From: DAOTVS01 sp034436375 | GTDB lineage: Bacteria > Chloroflexota > Anaerolineae > SpSt-313 | Reading direction: 5' to 3' | Length of the DNA stretch: 5,282 nt | NCBI GenBank assembly: GCA_034436375.1 | Contig: DAOTVS010000308.1 | Location: forward strand, 1-5,282 | Part shown: piece after piece, positions 1 through 5,100 of the stretch | Layout of the letters: the number at the start of each line of letters is the position of its first letter | Position numbering within the stretch: position 1 is the stretch's first letter | Program-made: the position numbers and the translations under genes | Notes under the pieces: model-generated | What the model saw: the letters and a program-made list of their open reading frames with translations, nothing else | Databases searched by the model: none | Told to the model about the DNA's origin: nothing

Positions 1-286
1 ACCTTGCCTAACGGCGGATCGCTTCTCAGCCACCAGTAACAATGCCGGCTTGGCCAGAGGTGCAAAATGCCCCTCTGTAACGCCTGATTGGCGGCCGGCG
101 GCGCCAAAGGAAAGAGCAGATGGAACCGGGCAGATTACTGGCCCGGCAGCAGATATCGGCAGAGGTTGCATCATAAGGAAAGAGACGCTGGCATGGATCA
201 GCGCAAGTGACATCTCGTCCCCTTTGGCCTGGTGATTACAGAGAATTGCGTCTTCGCCTACCGTGTGGGATACCTGGTTAGCGCGC
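1..286. other. Left-edge region without a supportable gene
   Basis: This stretch lies downstream of the LacI-family gene. A minus-strand frame opens at an ATG at 213-211, preceded by a purine-rich AAGGGG five bases upstream, and stays open to the window edge (71 codons). Its product is rich in Ala, Ser and Pro and matches no family I know. A plus-strand frame is open over the same bases, as expected in GC-rich DNA, and another plus frame ends with a stop at 37-39 that could be the tail of a gene outside the window. A GC hairpin, CCGGGC (126-131) with GCCCGG (141-146), lacks a U-tract, so I do not call it a terminator. No clear terminator follows the LacI-family gene. Confidence 0.3.
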
Positions 287-1315
287 TCAGGCTTCTGGGC
301 TGGGGCCGGTGGATTCTCGGATCACCAGGCAGGGCAGCACATACGCCTGTTGGGGTGGGCACTCGGGCTCGCACAGACGATGCAACAGCAACTCCGCCGC
401 ACGGCGCCCCATCTCTTCGCCATTGATTCGTACGGTCGTCAGGGTCGGTGTCACGTAGGTTGTCATGGGGATATCATCGAACCCGGCCACTGAGAGGTCA
501 TGGGGCACCCGCAGCCCTTGCCGCGCTGCTGCCCGCAGAGCGCCCAGAGCCATGATATCGTTCACTCCGAGGATCGCCGTAGGCCGTGGGCGCAAATCCA
601 GCAAGCGCCCGGCGGCTTCAAGGCCGTCCTCGAAGGTGCTGCCGCAGTGTATGATCCATTCTTCTGCGACCGGCACGCCAGTTGCCGCCAGCTTGCCTCG
701 ATAGACCGCCAGGCGGTCCGAGCCCAGCATCGGAGCGGCTACGCCGTGGATGAAGGCGATGCGCCGGTGCTCCAGGCTAAGAAGGTAATCCATCATCTGC
801 TCGCAACCCAGTTCATAGGGCGTAATGATGGTGTCTCGCCCAGGGATCATACCGCCAAAGGTCACGATGGCGCTGCCCTGTTGGTGTAACGCCTCCAGTT
901 CATTGGCCAAACGCTGGGGGTACGTCAGGGGCAGGATCAACCCATCTATGCGCTGCTGTGCCAGGGCTTGCAGCGCCTGCCACTCGCGCTCGGGCTCCAG
1001 CCCCGAAATGGCCAGGACAAGCTGCCGCGCATGCTCCCGGGCTAATGCCTCCACGCCGCGCACGATGCCCCAGTAGTGAGGGTTGTTGGCATCGGGAATC
1101 AGCAGGCCGATGGCGCCGCAGAGCCCCGAGCGCAGGCTGCGTGCGCCGGCATGGGGCTGATACCCCAGCTCCTCTATGGCAGCCAGCACCCGCTGCCGCG
1201 TTTCTGCGGCAACGGCAACACGCCCTCTCTTATAATCGTTGATAACGTATGAGACAGTTGCTCGCGATACTCCGGCCCGGCGGGCGACATCATGCTGTGT
1301 CACGCGCTTGCCCAT
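287..1315 (-). CDS. LacI-family transcriptional regulator
   Basis: A 342-residue protein with the full LacI/GalR architecture and length. An N-terminal helix-turn-helix covers about residues 5-26 (VTQHDVARRAGVSRATVSYV). A hinge helix follows around residues 56-64 with the leucine (L61) that intercalates at the operator centre in this family. The periplasmic-binding-like core starts at IGLLIPD (69-75). Ligand-pocket signatures include ND at 252-253 and GFDD at 278-281, which suggest a sugar or similar small effector. Specificity positions matching LacI Y17, Q18 and R22 are R18, A19 and Y23. The start is the ATG at 1315, which puts the helix-turn-helix at the usual distance and has GGGTGG seven bases upstream; a longer frame from a TTG at 1369 adds an unlike-family leader. 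The gene has its own promoter and operator. No transporter or sugar enzyme lies beside it here, so the effector is unknown. Confidence 0.95.
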   Translation of the reverse strand: MGKRVTQHDVARRAGVSRATVSYVINDYKRGRVAVAAETRQRVLAAIEELGYQPHAGARSLRSGLCGAIGLLIPDANNPHYWGIVRGVEALAREHARQLVLAISGLEPEREWQALQALAQQRIDGLILPLTYPQRLANELEALHQQGSAIVTFGGMIPGRDTIITPYELGCEQMMDYLLSLEHRRIAFIHGVAAPMLGSDRLAVYRGKLAATGVPVAEEWIIHCGSTFEDGLEAAGRLLDLRPRPTAILGVNDIMALGALRAAARQGLRVPHDLSVAGFDDIPMTTYVTPTLTTVRINGEEMGRRAAELLLHRLCEPECPPQQAYVLPCLVIRESTGPSPEA

Positions 1316-1372
1316 CAGGACACCACCCGCGAATAGGTCACAGTTGCCGTTCTGAGCGCACACGAGCAATCC

Positions 1373-1411
1373 AACATGTGCAACTTTACACGTGTAAGCA
1401 TATCATATGTT
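1373..1411. promoter_or_regulatory. Likely LacI-family operator (autoregulatory)
   Basis: A perfect 12-bp palindrome TTACACGTGTAA (1386-1397) has the central CG step typical of LacI-family operators. Outer bases add a second, nearly concentric symmetry: AACATGTG at 1373-1380 mirrors CATATGTT at 1404-1411 with one mismatch. The core sits from the -10 box to the predicted start site of the LacI-family gene, where bound repressor would block initiation. Autoregulation by the adjacent gene product is the simplest reading, inferred from position and symmetry. Confidence 0.65.
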
Positions 1412-1425
1412 CTGCACTGTGTCAA
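1397..1425 (-). promoter_or_regulatory. Promoter of the LacI-family gene
   Basis: On the minus strand a perfect -35 box TTGACA (1425-1420) is separated by exactly 17 bases from TATGCT (1402-1397), a 4-of-6 match to the -10 consensus. The expected start site is near 1390, giving a leader of about 75 bases to the ATG at 1315. The -10 box abuts the palindromic operator. The assignment rests on sequence match and placement only. Confidence 0.7.
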
Positions 1426-1441
1426 TGATCCATAGAGGGTG

Positions 1442-1497
1442 AAAAAGCCTAGGAGCGCATGGGTAGCTTGGATGAACCAAACTACCCATGCGCTCCT
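1442..1497 (-). terminator. Rho-independent terminator after the pdx genes
   Basis: The arms AGGAGCGCATGGGTAG (1451-1466) and CTACCCATGCGCTCCT (1482-1497) are perfectly complementary over 16 bp. The loop can add an inner TTGG/CCAA stem (1468-1471 with 1477-1480). Read on the minus strand, the stem is followed within a few bases by TTTTT (1446-1442). It lies between pdxT and the LacI promoter, whose -35 box begins 17 bases past the U-tract, so it would insulate the two units. Its outer flank resembles a dispersed repeat family, so it may be a repeat recruited as a terminator. Confidence 0.8.
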
Positions 1498-1508
1498 CAG
1501 AATGACAG
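1489..1508 (-). repeat. Dispersed-repeat-like motif at the terminator edge
   Basis: The minus strand reads CTGTCATTCTGAGGAGCGCA across these bases. From memory, the string GTCATTCTGAGGAGCG starts a short repeat scattered through the intergenic DNA of many environmental bacteria, including Chloroflexota. Only one copy is visible here, so its repetitive nature cannot be shown from the window. It overlaps the upstream arm of the 16-bp hairpin, which suggests the terminator stem derives from such an element. Confidence 0.45.
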
Positions 1509-1511
1509 ATG

Positions 1512-1781
1512 CTGTTGTGGTAAAGCCCGGTCTGTGACAGCAGGGGAAGCGCGCCGCCTGGGCCAGGCATTGGTTGTAATCTTCCGCCTTATCCAGCAGC
1601 AGCGCCGCCTGGGTGGTATAGCCCTGGCCGTAGCCCATCGAGCCGCCCACCATGGGTGAGAAAAAGGCCTCCTTCTGCGCCCCGGTGGTGTTCTGCCATA
1701 GCTCGGGCCACTGCGGGTCAGGCGCATCGGCTAAAGATCGTACCCACCCCAGTCGCCGAAGGATACGCCCGAGTCACAACT
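1512..1781 (-). pseudogene. Frameshifted remnant of an unidentified protein gene
   Basis: Two minus-strand frames carry protein-like sequence that joins into one product. The first, from about 1778, reads CDSGVSFGDWGGYDL and hits a TAG at 1733-1731. The second, open from 1773, carries LADAPDPQWPELW, then AFFSPMVGGSMGYGQGYTTQ and ALLLDKAEDYNQCLAQAARF down to about 1545. Restoring one T in the TTT run at 1735-1733 links them as GGYDLLADAPDPQW. The second frame then runs without family-like character into the repeat near 1508. No start codon or ribosome site is evident, and the fragment begins right after the pdxT stop. I do not recognise the family; the aromatic and Gly-rich segments recall carbohydrate-active or other secreted enzymes, but that is a guess. 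A homopolymer sequencing error could explain the frameshift but not the truncated ends. Confidence 0.5.
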
Positions 1782-1783
1782 CG

Positions 1784-2377
1784 CTAAGCCTCGCCCATGC
1801 TGAGAAAGTAGCGATGAAGGCGCGTATCCTGCGTGAGCTCGGGGTGAAAGGCGGTGGCCAGGAGCGAGCCCTGCCGGGCGGCCACCGCACGCCCATCGGG
1901 CAGCCGAGCCAGCACTTCCACCTCAGGGCCGGCGCGCTCGATCAGGGGCGCGCGGATGAACACGCCGGGGAAAGGCGCCATGCCGGGCCCTAGCGCCGGC
2001 ATATCGAGATCGGCGATGAAGCTATCGACCTGCCGCCCAAAGGCATTCCGCCGGACGGCGATATCCATCAAGCCCAGCAGTGGCTGATCGAGCCCGCCGA
2101 TGTCCCTCGCCAGCAGGATCATCCCGGCACAGGTACCCCAGATCGGCACCCCTCTCTCCGCCAGACGGCGGATCGGCTCGATCAGGCCATAGGTCACGGC
2201 CAGCTTGCCGATAGTTGTGCTCTCTCCCCCCGGGATGACCAGGCCGCCCAGCCCTTCCAGGTGCTCTGGCAGGCGCACCTCGATAGTCTGGGCCCCCAGC
2301 TTCCTCAGGGTCGCGACGTGCTCGGCAAAGGCGCCCTGCAGGGCCAACACCCCCACTCGCGCCATGCCGCTCACCAT
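1784..2377 (-). CDS. pdxT: PLP synthase glutaminase subunit PdxT
   Basis: This 197-residue class I glutamine amidotransferase is the normal length for PdxT (SNO family). It hydrolyses glutamine and channels ammonia to PdxS in the cytoplasmic PLP synthase complex. Visible signatures are GVLALQGAFAEH (9-20), PGGEST (49-54) near the oxyanion region, the nucleophile Cys83 in WGTCAGM, RAPLIE (142-147), and the catalytic His178 and Glu180 in HPE. All triad residues are present. The ATG at 2377 overlaps the end of pdxS by seven bases (ATGGTGA), so translation is probably coupled. A second ATG at 2365 would give MARVGVLALQG, closer to the usual N-terminus, with GAGG about 12 bases upstream. I cannot decide between the two starts. 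The gene is the last of the pdx set; a gene remnant and a strong terminator follow it. Confidence 0.96.
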   Translation of the reverse strand: MVSGMARVGVLALQGAFAEHVATLRKLGAQTIEVRLPEHLEGLGGLVIPGGESTTIGKLAVTYGLIEPIRRLAERGVPIWGTCAGMILLARDIGGLDQPLLGLMDIAVRRNAFGRQVDSFIADLDMPALGPGMAPFPGVFIRAPLIERAGPEVEVLARLPDGRAVAARQGSLLATAFHPELTQDTRLHRYFLSMGEA

Positions 2378-3264
2378 CCTCGCTCTGCCAGGCGATCCTG
2401 GGCGGGGATGGTGCTCAGCTCGATGCCTGGCATGGCCTCGCCCAGCCCCTTGGAGACCTCGGCGATAATCGCGGCGTCGCGGAAATGCGTCGTCGCCTGG
2501 ACAATAGCCCTGGCCCGCCTGGCCGGGTCGGCCGACTTGAAGATCCCCGAGCCGACAAACACGCCATCCACACCCAGCTGCATCATGAGCGCCGCATCCG
2601 CGGGTGTGGCAATGCCGCCGGCAGCAAAGTTGACGACCGGCAGGCGGCCCGTCGTGGCCACCTCGACGACCAGGTCATAGGGCGCCCCCATCTCCTTGGC
2701 CGCCGCCATCCACTCCTCGGGCGCCATGGACTGCAAGCGCCGGATCTCACCCAAGACGGTCCGCGCATGGCGCACCGCTTCGACCACGTTGCCGGTGCCC
2801 GCCTCGCCCTTGGTGCGGATCATCGCCGCGCCCTCGCCGATGCGCCGCAGGGCCTCGCCCAGGTTCCGGCAGCCGCAGACAAAAGGCACCTTGAACGCGT
2901 GCTTGTCGATATGGTGCGCCTCGTCGGCGGGCGTCAACACTTCGCTCTCATCGATATAATCAATGCCGAGCGCCTCGAGCACCTGCGCCTCGACAAAATG
3001 CCCGATGCGGCACTTGGCCATGACCGGGATGGTCACAGCATCCATGATCTTCAGGATCAGCTCAGGGTCGCTCATGCGCGCCACGCCGCCTTGGGCGCGG
3101 ATATCGGCCGGCACCCGCTCCAGCGCCATCACCGCGCAGGCGCCCGCCTCTTCGGCAATGCGCGCCTGCTCTGGCGTTACCACATCCATGATCACGCCGC
3201 CCTTGAGCATCTCGGCCAGGCCGCGCTTAAGGGTCACTGCTCCTGCTGTGTTACCTGTTTCCAT
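2371..3264 (-). CDS. pdxS: PLP synthase lyase subunit PdxS
   Basis: PdxS (SNZ family) builds PLP from ribose 5-phosphate, glyceraldehyde 3-phosphate and ammonia delivered by PdxT. It is a (beta/alpha)8 barrel that forms dodecamers with PdxT on the outside. The 297 residues are full length and colinear with the Bacillus subtilis protein with an offset of three. Key residues are Asp27 in IMDV, Lys84 in PVMAKCRIGH (first Schiff-base lysine, Bacillus K81), Asp105 in DYIDES, and Lys152 in IRTKGEAGTGN (second lysine, Bacillus K149). The phosphate-site motifs NFAAGGIATPADAA and FVGSGIFKS are intact, and the end, RLAERGW, is typical. The ATG at 3264 has AGGAGG nine bases upstream. It overlaps pdxT and lies 226 bases downstream of the MocR-type regulator in the same direction. 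I find no convincing promoter of its own, so read-through from the regulator gene is possible. Confidence 0.98.
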   Translation of the reverse strand: METGNTAGAVTLKRGLAEMLKGGVIMDVVTPEQARIAEEAGACAVMALERVPADIRAQGGVARMSDPELILKIMDAVTIPVMAKCRIGHFVEAQVLEALGIDYIDESEVLTPADEAHHIDKHAFKVPFVCGCRNLGEALRRIGEGAAMIRTKGEAGTGNVVEAVRHARTVLGEIRRLQSMAPEEWMAAAKEMGAPYDLVVEVATTGRLPVVNFAAGGIATPADAALMMQLGVDGVFVGSGIFKSADPARRARAIVQATTHFRDAAIIAEVSKGLGEAMPGIELSTIPAQDRLAERGW

Positions 3265-3273
3265 GTGTACTAA

Positions 3274-3279
3274 CCTCCT
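3274..3279 (-). promoter_or_regulatory. Ribosome binding site of pdxS
   Basis: The minus strand carries a full AGGAGG nine bases before the ATG at 3264-3262. It fixes the pdxS start and is the strongest Shine-Dalgarno match seen in this window, in keeping with high expression of the synthase. Confidence 0.85.
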
Positions 3280-3300
3280 GATTGTTCTGAGAATACCACC

Positions 3301-3465
3301 CGATGCAGAGCACTATCGCCTGAAGCAAGATCTTTTAACCACAAAGGCACAAAGACACGAAGGTCCACAAAGTTTAGATCGTATTCTTTGTGGTTCTTTG
3401 TGTCCTTTGTAGCTTTGTGGTTAGGAGATCTTGCTCCGGGCAGGCGATGTTCTTGCTATGCATCG
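3301..3465. repeat. 165-bp MITE-like inverted-repeat element
   Basis: The two halves are reverse complements over about 70 bases with small indels. The outer ends match as CGATGCA-G/T-AGCA (3301-3312 with 3465-3454). Next comes CGCCTG (3317-3322 with 3446-3441), then AGCAAGATCT (3324-3333 with 3435-3426), then TAACCACAAAG (3336-3346 with 3422-3412). The inner halves are runs of ACAAAG units spaced 7-10 bases apart, left at 3341-3372 and right, in reverse complement, at 3386-3418. A short AT-rich loop separates them. No protein is encoded and I see no target-site duplication, so movement by a transposase elsewhere is only an inference. From memory, the string ACCACAAAGGCACAAAG recurs in many environmental bacterial genomes. 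The element occupies most of the gap before pdxS and would fold into a long RNA hairpin if transcribed. Confidence 0.75.
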
Positions 3466-3490
3466 TGTCCAACTGGGCGTAGAAGGCTAA

Positions 3491-5035
3491 TCAGACGATG
3501 GGATGCTCCCCCACCGATGGCCCATCGTGCTTGGGCTGTTTCTCCAGCCTTTTCACCGCCCTGGCCAGGCGGCGCACGCCCTCGGCGATATCCAGCGCAG
3601 AAAGATGTGCAAAGCTCAGGCGCATGTAAGCCTCGCCCTGGCCATCGGCAAAGAACACATTGCCCGGCACAAAAACTACCTCCTCGTTCGCCGCCTCTTC
3701 GAGCAACTCCCGGCTGTTCAGGGGCGCGGCGAGGGCACACCAGACGTAGAGCCCCCCCTGCGGGCGCCCCCAGCGCACACTGGGCGGCATGTGAGACTCC
3801 AGCGCGTCCAGCAGGGCGTCGCGTCGCGATGCCCAGGCCCGGCGCACCCAGGCCAGGTGCGCGTCGAGCGATCCATCGCCCAGTAGCTCGCACACGGCCT
3901 GCTGAGTGAGATTGCTGGGGTGCAGGTCCACCGTCCGGCGCAGGGCAGCCAGGGGCTCGATCAGAGCCGGCGGCGCCACCAGCCATCCCAGCCGCAGACC
4001 GGGCCCCAAGACCGAAGAGAGGCTTCCCAGGTAGAGGACAAAGCCTCCCCGATCAAGCGCCCGCATCGGGGCCGGCGGGTTCGCCTCATAGAAAAGCTCG
4101 CCGTAGAGGTCATCCTCCAGGATGGGCACCCGGTGCCGCTGGGCCAGCGCCAGCAGAGCGGCCCGGCGCTCAGCGCTCATGACGCTGCCCGTCGGATTCT
4201 GAAAGTTCGGGATGGTGTAGATGAGGCGCACATCGACATGGGCCATGATCTGCTCGGCCGCGCTGACCCGCATGCCTTGCTCGTCAACCGGCACCTCGAT
4301 GAGCCGGGCGCCCAAGGCCCGAAAGACCTCCAGCGCACCAACATAGGTGGGAGATTCCACCAGCACCGCCTGACCCGGCTCGAGCAGCAACTGCGCGACC
4401 AGGTAGAGACCCTGTTGTGAGCCGGAAAGGATAAGGATCTGGTTTGCCGCAGGCCGGCTGCAGCCTTTCAATGCCAGCCGGCGCGCCAGCTCTTCGCGCA
4501 GGTGCATCAGGCCGAGCACGGGCGAATCCTGCAGCAGGCTTTCCCGGCAAGAGTCAAGAAGGCGCCCCACCGTCTTGTCGAGAGCGATGTGTGGCGACGT
4601 CAGGATCTCCGGAATGCCCGCAGCCAGAGAAATCGTGCCCGGGCGCGCGGCCAAGTCCGCCACGCGGCGGACGAGCGGACTCTGGATGGAGCGCAGGCGT
4701 GGCCGGATCAAGCCGCTCCACGCGAGAGGGACCGGCGCTGGCTCTGCGCTGGCCTCAGCCCGTTCTGCCACGCCCAGGACGACCGTGCCTCGGCCGGCGC
4801 GGCCCGCGATCAGCCCATCGGCCGCCAGCTCACGGTAGGCATTGACCACCGTCGTGCGGTTGACGCCCAGGTGGCGGGCCAGGACCCGCTCAGCAGGCAG
4901 GCGTGCGCCCGCGGGCAGGCGTCCCTCCAGGATCAGGGACCTGATCTGGCTTTCGATCTGCCGGTAGGTAGGGGTATCGCTATCCCGTCTGATGGCTAGT
5001 TGCATGGCCAATGGCTCACTGATGGACTGCTCCAT
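3491..5035 (-). CDS. MocR-type regulator (GntR HTH plus aminotransferase fold), PLP lysine replaced
   Basis: A 514-residue protein of normal MocR length. A GntR winged helix covers about residues 14-87 (TYRQIESQIRSLILEGRLPA, then LGVNRTTVVNAYREL). A linker follows to about 130, then a fold-type I aminotransferase domain. Pocket motifs include SGSQQGL (204-210), ESPTY (227-231), NFQNPTG (277-283), LEDDLYGE (307-314) and R472 in MRLSFAH. The usual GSFSK-x-L-x-PGLR reads GSLSSVLGPGLR, putting Ser341 (TCG, 4015-4013) at the Schiff-base lysine. No nearby lysine replaces it. Location upstream of pdxST suggests a PdxR-like controller of B6 synthesis, but the catalytic-domain sequence resembles aminoadipate-aminotransferase-like members, so I give no symbol. 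The ATG at 5035 is preferred over the frame's GTG at 5275, whose extra 80 residues are hydrophobic and cross the promoter. An ATG at 5005 is also possible. Confidence 0.93.
   Translation of the reverse strand: MEQSISEPLAMQLAIRRDSDTPTYRQIESQIRSLILEGRLPAGARLPAERVLARHLGVNRTTVVNAYRELAADGLIAGRAGRGTVVLGVAERAEASAEPAPVPLAWSGLIRPRLRSIQSPLVRRVADLAARPGTISLAAGIPEILTSPHIALDKTVGRLLDSCRESLLQDSPVLGLMHLREELARRLALKGCSRPAANQILILSGSQQGLYLVAQLLLEPGQAVLVESPTYVGALEVFRALGARLIEVPVDEQGMRVSAAEQIMAHVDVRLIYTIPNFQNPTGSVMSAERRAALLALAQRHRVPILEDDLYGELFYEANPPAPMRALDRGGFVLYLGSLSSVLGPGLRLGWLVAPPALIEPLAALRRTVDLHPSNLTQQAVCELLGDGSLDAHLAWVRRAWASRRDALLDALESHMPPSVRWGRPQGGLYVWCALAAPLNSRELLEEAANEEVVFVPGNVFFADGQGEAYMRLSFAHLSALDIAEGVRRLARAVKRLEKQPKHDGPSVGEHPIV
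5006..5014. promoter_or_regulatory. Third GGCCAATGG copy, downstream of the promoter
   Basis: This 9-bp copy is identical to the one at 5069-5077 and lies in the same orientation, 63 bases away, across the promoter. It falls within the first codons of the MocR-type gene, ending next to the alternative ATG at 5005. Its position would allow DNA looping or roadblock-type autoregulation. Confidence 0.45.
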
Positions 5036-5038
5036 AAC

Positions 5039-5067
5039 AGTATATACCCCCTTGCACCCGCTGTAAA
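5039..5067 (-). promoter_or_regulatory. Promoter of the MocR-type gene, perhaps of the whole pdx unit
   Basis: The minus strand shows TTTACA (5067-5062; five of six to the -35 consensus), a 17-base spacer, and TATACT (5044-5039; five of six to the -10). The predicted start site falls at about the ATG at 5035-5033, so the message would be leaderless or nearly so. Alternatively the ATG uses AAGGGGG, 11 bases upstream inside the spacer, on transcripts from a more distal promoter. Match and spacing are good; activity is inferred. Confidence 0.65.
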
Positions 5068-5068
5068 C

Positions 5069-5088
5069 GGCCAATGGATGGCCAATTG
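5069..5088. promoter_or_regulatory. Tandem GGCCAAT direct repeats, candidate MocR operator
   Basis: On the plus strand GGCCAATGG (5069-5077) and GGCCAATTG (5080-5088) are direct repeats 11 bases apart, about one helical turn, immediately upstream of the -35 box. A third copy, GGCCAATGG (5006-5014), lies 63 bases from the first, close to six turns, just inside the coding start. MocR regulators such as PdxR and GabR are known to bind spaced direct repeats at their promoters. An overlapping inverted repeat, AATGGATG (5073-5080) with CATCCATT (5093-5100), has perfect 8-bp arms. Binding by the adjacent protein is inferred from spacing and place. Confidence 0.6.
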
Positions 5089-5100
5089 ACATCATCCATT

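Noticed and set aside
126..146. GC hairpin CCGGGC/GCCCGG as a terminator of the LacI-family gene.
   Set aside because: No U-tract follows on either strand, the stem is only 6 bp, and it lies about 140 bases after the stop codon.
1315..1653. 112-codon minus-strand frame spanning the hairpin and the LacI promoter.
   Set aside because: Only its first third looks protein-like, as part of the gene remnant; the rest translates a terminator, a promoter and an operator.
2485..3273. 262-codon open frame on the plus strand opposite pdxS.
   Set aside because: It is the antisense shadow of a highly conserved GC-rich gene; the product is His/Arg/Ala-rich and matches no family.
3280..3345. Dedicated pdxS promoter just upstream of its ribosome site.
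   Set aside because: A TATTCT near 3290 is a fair -10 match, but no -35-like box stands at 16-18 bases; support is too weak to annotate.
3336..3422. ACAAAG-unit repeats considered as a CRISPR array.
   Set aside because: Units are 6-9 bases with 1-4 base gaps and are arranged as an inverted repeat; there are no spacers of regular length and no cas genes.
3456..3986. Alternative-frame open frames inside the 3' part of the MocR-type gene, on both strands.
   Set aside because: They overlap a well-supported aminotransferase domain and are Pro/Arg/Gly-rich, typical of GC-rich shadows.
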